Source: Vibrio lentus
GTDB lineage: Bacteria > Pseudomonadota > Gammaproteobacteria > Enterobacterales > Vibrionaceae
Direction of reading: 5' to 3'
Length of the DNA: 64,000 nt
NCBI RefSeq assembly: GCF_030409755.1
Contig: NZ_JAUFQE010000002.1
Location: forward strand, 2,046,001 to 2,110,000
This document shows, piece by piece, positions 1-9,375 of the stretch. The translations under genes and the position numbers were made by a program. Under the pieces are notes generated by a model. The model was given only the letters and a program-made list of their open reading frames with translations. It searched no databases and had not been told where the DNA came from. The stretch's first letter is position 1. The number at the start of each line of letters is the position of its first letter.

Positions 1-1
1 A

Positions 2-1018
<1,017 letters not shown>

Positions 1019-1078
1019 TTTCTTTTTAGAAATCGCTTTAGATAAGCATTAGCGAAGACTGTTTTGAGCAGACTTTGA

Positions 1079-1106
1079 AAAAGGCGACCTTAGTGTCGCC
1101 TTTTTA
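1079..1106 (+). terminator. Rho-independent terminator of gapA
   Basis: Stem GGCGAC (1083-1088) pairs with GTCGCC (1095-1100) and is followed by a run of T. It lies about 60 bases after the gapA stop. Confidence 0.85.
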
Positions 1107-1261
1107 ATACCTGCTATCTTTTAAACGACTTCCGACTTCAATCCCGATCACCAAAACACTGAAATTCAATTCCAATACTGACTCTGCTTGTCACTCATAA
1201 AATCACAAGCACCCTAGTTCTTGTCAGCATTTGAATTCAATTTCCTTAGAAGGATCATGTA

Positions 1262-2146
1262 ATGGATTTATCTACTCTACCTGCACTGACTGTACTTTCT
1301 GACAACGTCACTATCGTTGAACACGAAGGTGTAAAACTGGTTCGCGTTATCCACGATAAAGCAAACGCAGCGATTTCGTTGTTTGGCGGTCATGTGGTGT
1401 CATTTCAACCACAAGGTCAAGAAGACCTGATTTGGATGAGCCAACAAGCTAAATTCGACGGAAAAACAGCCCTACGTGGCGGTATTCCAGTATGTTGGCC
1501 TTGGTTTGGTCGTATTGCAGCACCTGCACATGGCTTTGCACGTTCAAGCGAATGGCAATTGGTTGAGCACCGTGAAAGCGAAGCTGGCGTAATTGTTAGC
1601 TTAGGCCTAAAACCTAGTGAAACGACTCTGGCAGTATGGCCTCATCAATTCGATGCTCGATTGAACGTTGAGATTGGCGACCAACTAAAAGTAACTTTGG
1701 ATGTGAAGAACATAGATTCGCAACCATGGACTTTCTCTGGCGCACTGCACACTTACCTAAATGTCGGTGATATTCACAATACTACGACAACAGGTATGGG
1801 TGCTGAGTACATAGATAGCCTACAAGGTGGCAAGATCTGCCAAGGTGGTACTGAGCTAGTACTGACTGACACTATTGACCGTGTTTACACACAGCCAGAA
1901 GCTCAAATTCTTGTTGCCGACAAAAAATTGGATCGAACACTAACGGTTGAGAACCACGGTCATAACTCTGCAGTATTGTGGAACCCGTGGGCGGAAGGCG
2001 CTGCAGGTATGGGCGATATGCAAAACGACGGTTACCTAACCATGATGTGTGTAGAATCAACACTACACGCACCAAGCCTAGAAACAGGCAAAACGCTACA
2101 GCCTGGCGAAAGCCACCAGCTGATTACGGTGATTTCTTCAAACTAG
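1262..2146 (+). CDS. yeaD: D-hexose-6-phosphate mutarotase (YeaD family)
   Basis: Aldose-1-epimerase-superfamily enzyme expected to interconvert the alpha and beta anomers of hexose 6-phosphates such as glucose 6-phosphate. It has 294 residues, the normal size. The family motif LRGGIPVCWPWFG is present at about residues 76-88, with an SSEWQLVEHRESE stretch after it. The gene follows gapA in the same direction, a neighbourhood also seen for yeaD and gapA in enterobacteria, which fits a role in upper glycolysis. AAGGA just upstream of the ATG acts as ribosome binding site. A terminator follows directly. Confidence 0.9.
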   Translation: MDLSTLPALTVLSDNVTIVEHEGVKLVRVIHDKANAAISLFGGHVVSFQPQGQEDLIWMSQQAKFDGKTALRGGIPVCWPWFGRIAAPAHGFARSSEWQLVEHRESEAGVIVSLGLKPSETTLAVWPHQFDARLNVEIGDQLKVTLDVKNIDSQPWTFSGALHTYLNVGDIHNTTTTGMGAEYIDSLQGGKICQGGTELVLTDTIDRVYTQPEAQILVADKKLDRTLTVENHGHNSAVLWNPWAEGAAGMGDMQNDGYLTMMCVESTLHAPSLETGKTLQPGESHQLITVISSN

Positions 2147-2169
2147 GCCTCTAGCGAATTTAATTAGAC

Positions 2170-2200
2170 AAAAAATGCAGCTCATAACGCTGCATTTTTT
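2170..2200 (+). terminator. Rho-independent terminator of yeaD
   Basis: Perfect stem AATGCAGC (2174-2181) and GCTGCATT (2189-2196), flanked by an A tract on the left and a T tract on the right. It could work in both directions. Confidence 0.85.
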
Positions 2201-2443
2201 ATTGCCCCTAACCTCACACGTACCGTCCAGTAATCAACGTCTTAACACAAGCCAGTAGTCCATCGCCTCTTCGTTTAAACCCACGCCACATGGTTCCCAT
2301 CACTCTAGTTTATAAATATAACCATCAATTCATTAATTATTATCAATTACTGCCGATAAATAAGTACCTATGATAGAAAGCTCAATAACAAACTTCCTTA
2401 AAACCACTTAACAACACCTCAATGAAGACAGGATAGTGAATTC

Positions 2444-4480
2444 ATGTTCGAGAAATACAAAAATCAAAGTGTTGGCTTCCAACTTAAGTTGGTCATTTTG
2501 CTGTGCTTGCTTATTGCCTTTGGCTCCATTGCAGCACTCGTGTACCGCAATGCCTCACAGGTATTATTAGACAACACGTTAAAAGAACACCAATCCAAAG
2601 TAGAAGCGATGGCCAAAACCATCTCTGGTCAGTTTGATGCTTACCTGCATACCGCTAAAGTTTTAGAATCCACTTTTCGTAACGGTTACCTAGCAGGTGT
2701 TTATGTTGAAAGTTATGACGTTGAGTTCAACGGTCATTCAATTCCCAACATGACTCAGTATGGTGAGAGCCTAATCAATGACACCAAACTCGTCGATAGC
2801 TTTACCCGCGACACCGGCGCCGTAGCGACCCTATTTGCCCCATTTGGCGACGACTTTATTCGTGTCTCTACTTCTCTTAAAAAACCTTCAGGCGAACGAG
2901 TCGTTGCGACCACGCTAGGGAAAAATCATCCAGGCTATAGCAAGCTCAAAAATGGCCAGCCTTATTACTCTCAAGTTAAGCTCTTCGGTCAACGTTACAT
3001 CACCTACTATGCGCCTTTGACCAATGCTCAAGGCAAAGTCAACGGTATCTCTTTCATTGGCCTACCAGTAGAAGACGCGACTCAAAGCCTGTTTGAATCT
3101 TTACGCTCGGTTTCTTGGGGTGATACGGGATACACCATCATTGTTGATAACGAGAAAGAGCATCAAGGCCAGTACTTACTGCACCCTACCAACGTTGGTG
3201 GTGGTAAATCGATTGTTGATGTTGCTGACTACGATGGTAACAAACCTTTCTATCAGATCTTTGAACAGCAATCCGGTTTGATTCTCTACCCTTTTGAGTA
3301 CCAAGGAACGGTAGGTGAAAAATATCTCGTCTACACTGAAGTTCCTGGGTGGGATTGGAAATTACTTGGCGGTACTTTTATCAAGGAAGTGACCAAGGGC
3401 AGTGATGAACTGTTGAAGCTCATCGCTATTATTGCCACCTTGATTGCTGCCGCTACCATCGTCGCGTTAACCTTCGTGTTAAACCGTACACTGACGCCAC
3501 TAACGACCTTAAACGAATACATGCTCCGTTTAGGTAAAGGCGAAGTAAGCTTACATATTCCAAACAATGGTAAGCAGACTAAGAACGAAATCAGCAACCT
3601 AAACACTGGCGTGGCGAACATGGCAGCCCAATTGAATACACTTGTGGGCGAGATACGCGCGACCAGTGACCAAGTTCAAAATAGCTCGAGCAGTGTGTCA
3701 CAAGATGCCAGCCACAACTTGAGCCAATCTGATCGCCAACAAGCACAGGTTGAGCAAGTCGTTACAGCTATAGAAGAGATGGCTACCTCTGCAGAATCAG
3801 TGGCTCAGCAAGTGAACAGCATTGCTGAAAATGTTCGACTAGCCAATGAAGACAGCCAGAAAGGTTTAGAAGTTGTTGAAGGTGTCTGCATTGATGTGGC
3901 CCAACTGAATGATCAATTAGACAAATCAGCATCGGCCATCGAGCAAGTAAGTTCTGATAGCGAAAGCATTCAAACCGTGACCAAAATGATTGACGACATT
4001 GCAGAACAGACCAACTTACTTGCGTTGAACGCTGCGATAGAAGCAGCACGTGCAGGAGAACAAGGTCGTGGTTTTGCCGTTGTTGCTGATGAAGTAAGAA
4101 CGCTCGCTCATAGAACACAAACATCAGTACAAGATGTAGTGAGCATCATAGAGAAACTGAAGTCGTCGACCCACAATGCCGTGAACCTGATGACACAAAG
4201 CCAATCAAATGCCAACCAGGTACTCGATAAAGCGCAAGAAGCAGGCACAGCTCTAGAGTCGATTGCCTCTCAAGTTGAGTCTATTGCTTCCCAAGCAGAA
4301 ACCATTGCTGCAACATCAGAGGAACAAGCTCAGGTTTCTCAAGAAATCGCCGCAAACGCGCATGCGATTAGCGATCTCAACCAGCAGAGCCGTGAAACCA
4401 GTGCTAAGACTTCCCACAGCGCTGACGAACTTCAAAAACAAGCCGAGTCGTTGAAGAATCAAGTTAACTTCTTTAGCTAA
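2444..4480 (+). CDS. Methyl-accepting chemotaxis protein with periplasmic Cache-type sensor
   Basis: Inner-membrane chemoreceptor that feeds CheA/CheW. It has 678 residues. A short cytoplasmic N-terminus is followed by TM1 (about 14-34), a long periplasmic region (about 35-320) with the look of a Cache 3/Cache 2 sensor ([25 protein letters not shown] segments), and TM2 (about 325-346). A HAMP region (about 347-400) and the cytoplasmic signalling coiled coil complete the protein. The nearly invariant hairpin tip [20 protein letters not shown] begins at about residue 518. No CheR-binding NWETF-type pentapeptide is present; the protein ends NQVNFFS. The ligand cannot be told from sequence. It is transcribed alone. 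Confidence 0.93.
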   Translation: MFEKYKNQSVGFQLKLVILLCLLIAFGSIAALVYRNASQVLLDNTLKEHQSKVEAMAKTISGQFDAYLHTAKVLESTFRNGYLAGVYVESYDVEFNGHSIPNMTQYGESLINDTKLVDSFTRDTGAVATLFAPFGDDFIRVSTSLKKPSGERVVATTLGKNHPGYSKLKNGQPYYSQVKLFGQRYITYYAPLTNAQGKVNGISFIGLPVEDATQSLFESLRSVSWGDTGYTIIVDNEKEHQGQYLLHPTNVGGGKSIVDVADYDGNKPFYQIFEQQSGLILYPFEYQGTVGEKYLVYTEVPGWDWKLLGGTFIKEVTKGSDELLKLIAIIATLIAAATIVALTFVLNRTLTPLTTLNEYMLRLGKGEVSLHIPNNGKQTKNEISNLNTGVANMAAQLNTLVGEIRATSDQVQNSSSSVSQDASHNLSQSDRQQAQVEQVVTAIEEMATSAESVAQQVNSIAENVRLANEDSQKGLEVVEGVCIDVAQLNDQLDKSASAIEQVSSDSESIQTVTKMIDDIAEQTNLLALNAAIEAARAGEQGRGFAVVADEVRTLAHRTQTSVQDVVSIIEKLKSSTHNAVNLMTQSQSNANQVLDKAQEAGTALESIASQVESIASQAETIAATSEEQAQVSQEIAANAHAISDLNQQSRETSAKTSHSADELQKQAESLKNQVNFFS

Positions 4481-4524
4481 CCGCTCTCGTTAACGTTTTC
4501 GATCAATGAGCAGCTAACAACCAA

Positions 4525-4556
4525 TAGAGCCAGCCATCTGCTGGCTCTATCTATTT
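4525..4556 (+). terminator. Probable terminator after the chemoreceptor gene
   Basis: Perfect 10-bp stem TAGAGCCAGC (4525-4534) and GCTGGCTCTA (4540-4549), followed by a weak T-rich tail. Confidence 0.6.
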
Positions 4557-4653
4557 CACTAGTCTCGTTAGTTATACTGCTGCGGTTTATTCTAGCGCCC
4601 CTCTATGCTTCCTGTTAAAATTTTGGCCTTGAAATTTCTACCTCGAGTTTGCA

Positions 4654-5469
4654 ATGACTTACCAATGCCCTTTGTGTCACCAACCTTTATCTCAAAACGA
4701 TCGTACGTTTAAGTGTGAAAAGAACCATCAATTCGACCTAGCGAAAGAAGGCTATGTCAATTTGATGCCAGCGCACCACAAACGCTCAAAAGATCCAGGT
4801 GACAACAAAGAGATGATGCAGGCACGTCGCCGCTTCCTTGAAGGCAACCATTACGATCCAATGCGCCAAGCGGTTGTTGGATTATGTTCTCGCTATCTGC
4901 CAGAAGAGGCACCTAGCCTATTAGATATTGGTTGTGGTGAAGGTTATTACACCAACGAAATTGCGGTAAATCTTCAAGAAAAGAACGGCGCTACTTTTGG
5001 CCTAGACATTTCTAAGATTGCTATCAAATACGCGGCTAAACGCTACCCTGCGGTCGATTTCTCTGTTGCTTCGAGTCATCGCCTACCCTTTGCTGAAAAT
5101 AGCTTAGACGGCATTCTGCGCATTTATGCACCATGTAAGGCTGAAGAGTTACAGCGCACAATCAAAGACAATGGCGTCGTGATCACCGTGACACCAGCCA
5201 GCCGACACCTCTATCAGCTGCGTGATGCGATTTATGATGGTGTTCGTTTGCACGATGAAGACCCAGAAGTGATCGAAGGTTTTACGCTTGAACACCAAGA
5301 GCAACTAAACTATATGATGGAACTATCGGGGTCGGATGCATTTGACCTGCTACAGATGACGCCGTTTGCTTGGAAAGCGAGTGAAGAGTTTAAACAACAA
5401 CTCATCGATACCGAGCTATTCAACTGTGAAGCTGACTTTATGCTGCGAGTGTACCGCAAACAACTTTAA
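4654..5469 (+). CDS. rlmA: 23S rRNA (guanine(745)-N(1))-methyltransferase
   Basis: Methylates N1 of G745 in helix 35 of 23S rRNA using S-adenosylmethionine. The N-terminal zinc ribbon is visible: Cys5, Cys8, Cys21 and His25 in YQCPLCHQPL and FKCEKNHQFD. The Rossmann SAM-binding motif LLDIGCGEGYY lies near residues 89-99. The stretch HHKRSKDPGDNKEMMQARRR is typical of the RlmA family. The 271-residue length matches. It appears to be a single-gene unit. Confidence 0.93.
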   Translation: MTYQCPLCHQPLSQNDRTFKCEKNHQFDLAKEGYVNLMPAHHKRSKDPGDNKEMMQARRRFLEGNHYDPMRQAVVGLCSRYLPEEAPSLLDIGCGEGYYTNEIAVNLQEKNGATFGLDISKIAIKYAAKRYPAVDFSVASSHRLPFAENSLDGILRIYAPCKAEELQRTIKDNGVVITVTPASRHLYQLRDAIYDGVRLHDEDPEVIEGFTLEHQEQLNYMMELSGSDAFDLLQMTPFAWKASEEFKQQLIDTELFNCEADFMLRVYRKQL

Positions 5470-5471
5470 TT

Positions 5472-5490
5472 GATATTGATTATCGTTTGC
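5472..5490 (+). promoter_or_regulatory. Probable Fur box upstream of the chaN-like gene
   Basis: The 19-mer GATATTGATTATCGTTTGC matches 14 of 19 positions of the classical Fur consensus GATAATGATAATCATTATC by eye. It lies 55 bases before the start of a ChaN-family lipoprotein gene, where it could block the promoter when iron is plentiful. Confidence 0.55.
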
Positions 5491-5544
5491 ATTGAAATCT
5501 CACCTTGCCTCCTTTAGTATGCGTGTTCTTCAAGGAGGCATTTC

Positions 5545-6504
5545 ATGCAACGTATTATTCTTATCGGATTAGCTACCCTGCTTACAGCTTGTGCTAATCA
5601 ACCTTCAAACAGCACTTCTCAAAAAGTAGCTAACACGCAGACGCAAGTCGTTTCTACATTCTATGACTACCAATTTGCTTCTCCACAAGGCAAAACGCTT
5701 TCTCTTGAGGCTCTCCCTCAACAGTTGATTGATGCTGATGTGGTTCTTATTGGCGAATGGCACACTCACTCGGCAATCCATCGCTTTCAAACCGACTTCT
5801 TAAAAGCGCGCCGCAATGCCACATCAAACATCGCGCTTTCAATGGAACAATTCACTCGAGAACATCAGGACACATTAAACCAATATCTAAATGATGAGAT
5901 TGGCGAACAAGTTCTTATGTCTCAAGCGGCTGCTTGGCCAAACTACGAAAGTGATTACCGCGCGTTAGTTGAGTTCGCTAAAACCAACGACGTCGATATC
6001 ATTGCGGCCAACGCACCAAAGCCGTTTGTACAGTGTATTGGCCGTAAGGGTTTAACTTATCTAGATCAGCTATCTTCAGAGCAACGAAACTGGGTTGCAT
6101 CCCAAGTCGATACCGGCGATAGCCTTTACAAAGAAAAGTTCATGGCTTCGATGCATCACGGCACACCAGAGCAAACAGAAAAACAGTTTGCTGCTCAGGT
6201 AACGTGGGACGAAACTATGGCTGAATCGATTGTTGATTACCTAGCATCGAACCCTGAAAAACAGTTGATCCATATAGCGGGTAAATTCCACACCGAAGGT
6301 GGTTTAGGCACTGCAGCATCAATTCTACGTCGTAACCCTGATTTGAAAATTGCCATCATCAGCCCAGTTGAAGAAATCTCATCGGATAGCAGTGACTATC
6401 AGCTTGAAGTGCTTTCGCCACCGGCTCGCTTTGTTAAAAAAGAGAACCGAATGAAGGCATACAAGCACCTATCTAAGCGCGGATCCGATCTCAAATGCGA
6501 TTAA
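5545..6504 (+). CDS. ChaN-family (haem-binding type) lipoprotein
   Basis: Predicted outer- or inner-membrane-anchored lipoprotein of 319 residues. The signal peptide ends in the lipobox LLTAC with lipidated Cys16. The body is the ChaN/DUF399 domain, with the hallmark VVLIGEWHTHSAIHRFQ at about residues 67-83 and a second conserved block HIAGKFHTEGGLG near residue 246. Characterised relatives bind haem as a dimer and are linked to iron uptake. An AAGGAGG ribosome binding site sits 8 bases before the ATG, and the Fur-box match upstream suggests iron repression. The domain call is firm; haem binding is inferred from the family. Confidence 0.85.
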   Translation: MQRIILIGLATLLTACANQPSNSTSQKVANTQTQVVSTFYDYQFASPQGKTLSLEALPQQLIDADVVLIGEWHTHSAIHRFQTDFLKARRNATSNIALSMEQFTREHQDTLNQYLNDEIGEQVLMSQAAAWPNYESDYRALVEFAKTNDVDIIAANAPKPFVQCIGRKGLTYLDQLSSEQRNWVASQVDTGDSLYKEKFMASMHHGTPEQTEKQFAAQVTWDETMAESIVDYLASNPEKQLIHIAGKFHTEGGLGTAASILRRNPDLKIAIISPVEEISSDSSDYQLEVLSPPARFVKKENRMKAYKHLSKRGSDLKCD

Positions 6505-6513
6505 ACTCGCTCT

Positions 6514-6546
6514 CCAGACTTAAGCTTTATTTGAGTTGAAGTCTGG
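6514..6546. other. Hairpin downstream of the chaN-like gene
   Basis: Perfect 8-bp stem CCAGACTT (6514-6521) and AAGTCTGG (6539-6546) ten bases after the stop, without a clear T tract. It may stabilise the mRNA end or act as a weak terminator. I see no gene in 6505-6774. Confidence 0.4.
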
Positions 6547-6774
6547 TAAGCTAGAAGCCTGGTAAGCGGGGAAACCTAGTACGCTAAAGGCTTCTTCAAT
6601 CGCGCCCTAAGATAAATATTGTTATCGGCATAGGAATTGCTTAATTACCAAGCAGTTTGACTAAGCAGACGAAAATGTAATGTGCGAATAAAAAATCATC
6701 ACCACGGTGATTAATTGCACAAGTTTTTCACACCTCTGCCGATACTATATTTAAGGATAGGTAAGGAGAGCGAT

Positions 6775-7128
6775 ATGACGCCAGTAGGAACGAGTAACAC
6801 TCAGCTGTATTCACCTTCGCAAATGAACGCACAAGCTAAAAGCACTGAAGCTGAAAAGCCTGCACCTCTTAAGGTTGAGCAAAATACCGTTAAGCTTTCC
6901 GATGAAGGCAAAGCCCTATTATCTGCCCTTAAAGAAATCGATAAAGAAGCGAAGAGAGTTGCAGCAGAGAATGAAACCGTAACGGATAAGGTTGAGTCAT
7001 TTGCTCATGGTGCGCTTGGTATGGATCACCCAGATAAGATTGAAGAAGAGGAAGATAACTCTTATTCAGCAGGGCAATACTTATCCGCAGCGGCAACGGT
7101 TGGTGGCATTCTTCTCGCTCTGATTTAA
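6775..7128 (+). CDS. Small hypothetical protein with C-terminal hydrophobic segment
   Basis: I do not recognise this 117-residue protein. The start at 6775 is chosen because AAGGAGAG lies 4 bases upstream; a longer frame begins at 6715 but lacks a good ribosome site. The N-terminal half is polar and rich in Ala, Glu and Lys (VKLSDEGKALLSALKEIDKE) with helical, possibly coiled-coil character. A very acidic patch IEEEEDNS follows, then a hydrophobic end AAATVGGILLALI that could insert in the membrane. The beginning MTPVGTSNTQLYSPSQ resembles small flagellar or secretion accessory proteins only loosely, so no function is assigned. Confidence 0.75.
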   Translation: MTPVGTSNTQLYSPSQMNAQAKSTEAEKPAPLKVEQNTVKLSDEGKALLSALKEIDKEAKRVAAENETVTDKVESFAHGALGMDHPDKIEEEEDNSYSAGQYLSAAATVGGILLALI

Positions 7129-7211
7129 CCTTACCTCCCTTTACTGTATTCCTTTCACTGCATCGCTTGCAGTATCTATTGCACTGAGCCTCTTTCATTG
7201 CAAAAAACGAT

Positions 7212-7226
7212 TTGTCGTCACGACAA
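7212..7226. promoter_or_regulatory. Palindromic operator-like site upstream of the BCCT gene
   Basis: Perfect dyad TTGTCG-TCA-CGACAA. Half-site-like sequences follow at about 7236 (TTTGTCC) and 7256 (CACGACA). The site is 70-84 bases before the transporter start, where an operator would be expected. The binding protein is unknown. Confidence 0.4.
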
Positions 7227-7295
7227 CAGACCCGATTTGTCCTAAAAAACGAGTTCACGACATAATTCCGCTCTCATTTTAATGGAATAATACTC

Positions 7296-9182
7296 GTGAA
7301 AAACTCTTTTGCGCTTATTGATAAGCCAACCTTTTTTGGTGCGATAGCACTCCTACTCACGATCGTCTTCCCGCTGATTATGTTCCCGACGCAAGGAGCA
7401 GACTGGATTGCGGTAGCTAAAACATTTATGACAGACCAACTTGGTTTCTTGTACCTAGCGCTTGGACTCGCAGCTTGTGCCTTCATGGTTTACGTTGTGT
7501 TCAGTGACATGGGACAAATTAAACTGGGTGAAGCTGATGAAGAACCTGAGTTCAAAACCGCATCATGGGCAGCAATGCTTTTCTGTGGTGGTATCGGGGC
7601 AAGTATCTTGTACTGGGGTTGTATTGAGTGGGCTTACTACTATCAATCACCACCTTTCCAACTAGAACCTGGCAGTGAAGAAGCCGTTCGTTGGGCTGCG
7701 ACCTATGGTTTATTCCACTGGGGTCCGATTGCTTGGTCTATTTATCTAATCCCTGCAATTCCTATTGCCTACTTTTTCTATGTACGTAAACAGCCTGTAC
7801 TAAAAATTTCTAGCGCATTAATGCCTGTACTAGGTGAACACCATAGCCGCGGTGTTGCCGGTAAAGTGGTAGATATCCTATTCATTTTCGGCCTATTAGG
7901 TGGCGCTGCGACAACGTTAGGTTTAGCTGCTCCTCTTATTACTGAAGGTCTTAACCACCTATTCGGTTTACCAAAAAATAACCTAACTCAAGTTATGGTG
8001 CTTTTGGTTTGTACTGCAATATTCGCGTACTCATCGTATGCGGGTTTGGAAAAAGGCATCAAGATCCTCAGTAACATCAACTTCTGGGGTGCGATGGGAT
8101 TATTGGTATTCGTATTAATCGCTGGCCCAACGATTTTCATGCTTGAAACGGGCTTAGACTCGATTGGTCGCCTATTGTCTAATTTCTTCGTGATGGCTAC
8201 GTGGGCTGAACCATTCGGCGGCTACGGCACGTTCGAAAACACACATTTCCCACAAGATTGGACCATTTTCTACTGGGCGTGGTGGCTAGTTTTCGCACCA
8301 AGTATGGGCCTGTTTGTTGCGCGTATCTCTCGCGGCAGAACCATTAAACAAATGGTGTCAGGCTCAATCTTCTTTGGTTCATTAGGCTGTTTCTTATTCT
8401 TCATGATCTTAGGTAACTACGGTTTATCCCTGCAGTTATCTGGTGAACTCGATGTCGTCGCAATCCTAAACGAAGAAGGCGCTACCAAAGCGATTTTCTC
8501 AATGCTGGCACAACTGCCAATGAGCACGTTAGTGATCGCCGTATTTACACTGTTGTGTATTATTTTCACTGCGACAACCTTTGACTCGATTTCTTACATT
8601 TTGGCTTCTGTGGTTCAGAACAACGTAACCGAAGAGCCAATGCGTTGGAACCGTATGTTCTGGGCATTCACACTGTCGTTCTTACCAACGATTCTAATGT
8701 TCCTTGGTGGTTTAAGTACGCTTCAAACAGCTGCGATTGTTGGTGGTTTACCGCTACTGGCTATCTCTGTGATGTTGATGATCTCAGCCGTTCGTGCAAC
8801 GAGCCTCGATTTACGTCACCAAGAGAGTTACATCGAGCCAACGATTAACATCGAAGAGCTGCCAGACATGGACCCATGGTCGGCAGAAGGTATGGCACTG
8901 GCACAGTTCGAGAAAGAGAAAGATGCAGCACAAGATGCCGCAGAACTTGAACGTGAAGCTTACAAAGCCCTTGCCGACGTGAAGAAAGAAATCCGCGCTT
9001 ATGTTCTTGAACAAGGTGCGCAAATGGAAACACATGAACTTCCTGAAAACCTACAACAAGCACTTGAGCAGGCTGAAAACAGCCTAAGTACAGCTCAAGC
9101 GAAAAAAGTTGAGTTATCAGAGCAAGCTCAGAAAGCTCGAGTCGCGTTCAATCAGGTGGTTGCTGAACTGCCACTTGCTTGA
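7296..9182 (+). CDS. BCCT-family (betaine/carnitine/choline) transporter
   Basis: Twelve-TM inner-membrane carrier of the BCCT family, 628 residues. The unwound-helix region is GGIGASILYWG (about 95-105), followed by CIEWAYYYQSPPF, which resembles the CaiT branch more than the BetP branch. The conserved TM8 stretch YWAWWLVFAPSMGLFVARISRGRT near 325-348 is the family signature with its Trp box. Residues about 515-628 form a long hydrophilic, Glu/Ala-rich, probably coiled-coil tail that is longer than in most members. Such tails are linked to osmosensing or oligomer contact in BetP. Quaternary-amine substrate is likely; the exact one cannot be read from sequence. Confidence 0.88.
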   Translation: MKNSFALIDKPTFFGAIALLLTIVFPLIMFPTQGADWIAVAKTFMTDQLGFLYLALGLAACAFMVYVVFSDMGQIKLGEADEEPEFKTASWAAMLFCGGIGASILYWGCIEWAYYYQSPPFQLEPGSEEAVRWAATYGLFHWGPIAWSIYLIPAIPIAYFFYVRKQPVLKISSALMPVLGEHHSRGVAGKVVDILFIFGLLGGAATTLGLAAPLITEGLNHLFGLPKNNLTQVMVLLVCTAIFAYSSYAGLEKGIKILSNINFWGAMGLLVFVLIAGPTIFMLETGLDSIGRLLSNFFVMATWAEPFGGYGTFENTHFPQDWTIFYWAWWLVFAPSMGLFVARISRGRTIKQMVSGSIFFGSLGCFLFFMILGNYGLSLQLSGELDVVAILNEEGATKAIFSMLAQLPMSTLVIAVFTLLCIIFTATTFDSISYILASVVQNNVTEEPMRWNRMFWAFTLSFLPTILMFLGGLSTLQTAAIVGGLPLLAISVMLMISAVRATSLDLRHQESYIEPTINIEELPDMDPWSAEGMALAQFEKEKDAAQDAAELEREAYKALADVKKEIRAYVLEQGAQMETHELPENLQQALEQAENSLSTAQAKKVELSEQAQKARVAFNQVVAELPLA

Positions 9183-9230
9183 CATTAGCCATGACACAGT
9201 CCATTTATTTGGACTCTCCTAAATACGACA

Positions 9231-9259
9231 AAGGCTCACAGAAATGTGAGCCTTTTTTT
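9231..9259 (+). terminator. Rho-independent terminator of the BCCT gene
   Basis: Perfect stem AAGGCTCACA (9231-9240) and TGTGAGCCTT (9245-9254), followed by a T run. Confidence 0.85.
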
Positions 9260-9301
9260 ATGCATTTCTAAAAACTTGAGTTATTGCTCAATTTCATATT
9301 G

Positions 9302-9330
9302 ATGAAACAAATATGAAACGACTTTGACAC
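9302..9330 (+). promoter_or_regulatory. Candidate Pho box (PhoB site) upstream of alkaline phosphatase
   Basis: Three 7-mers with exact 11-base spacing: ATGAAAC (9302), ATGAAAC (9313) and TTGACAC (9324). An 11-bp period of 7-bp direct repeats is the PhoB-box layout, although the match to the CTGTCAT unit is only partial. It lies 46-74 bases before the phosphatase start. Confidence 0.4.
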
Positions 9331-9375
9331 AAATCGGTGTTCTAATCATCCCGCTTATATAAAAAGGGATAACTA

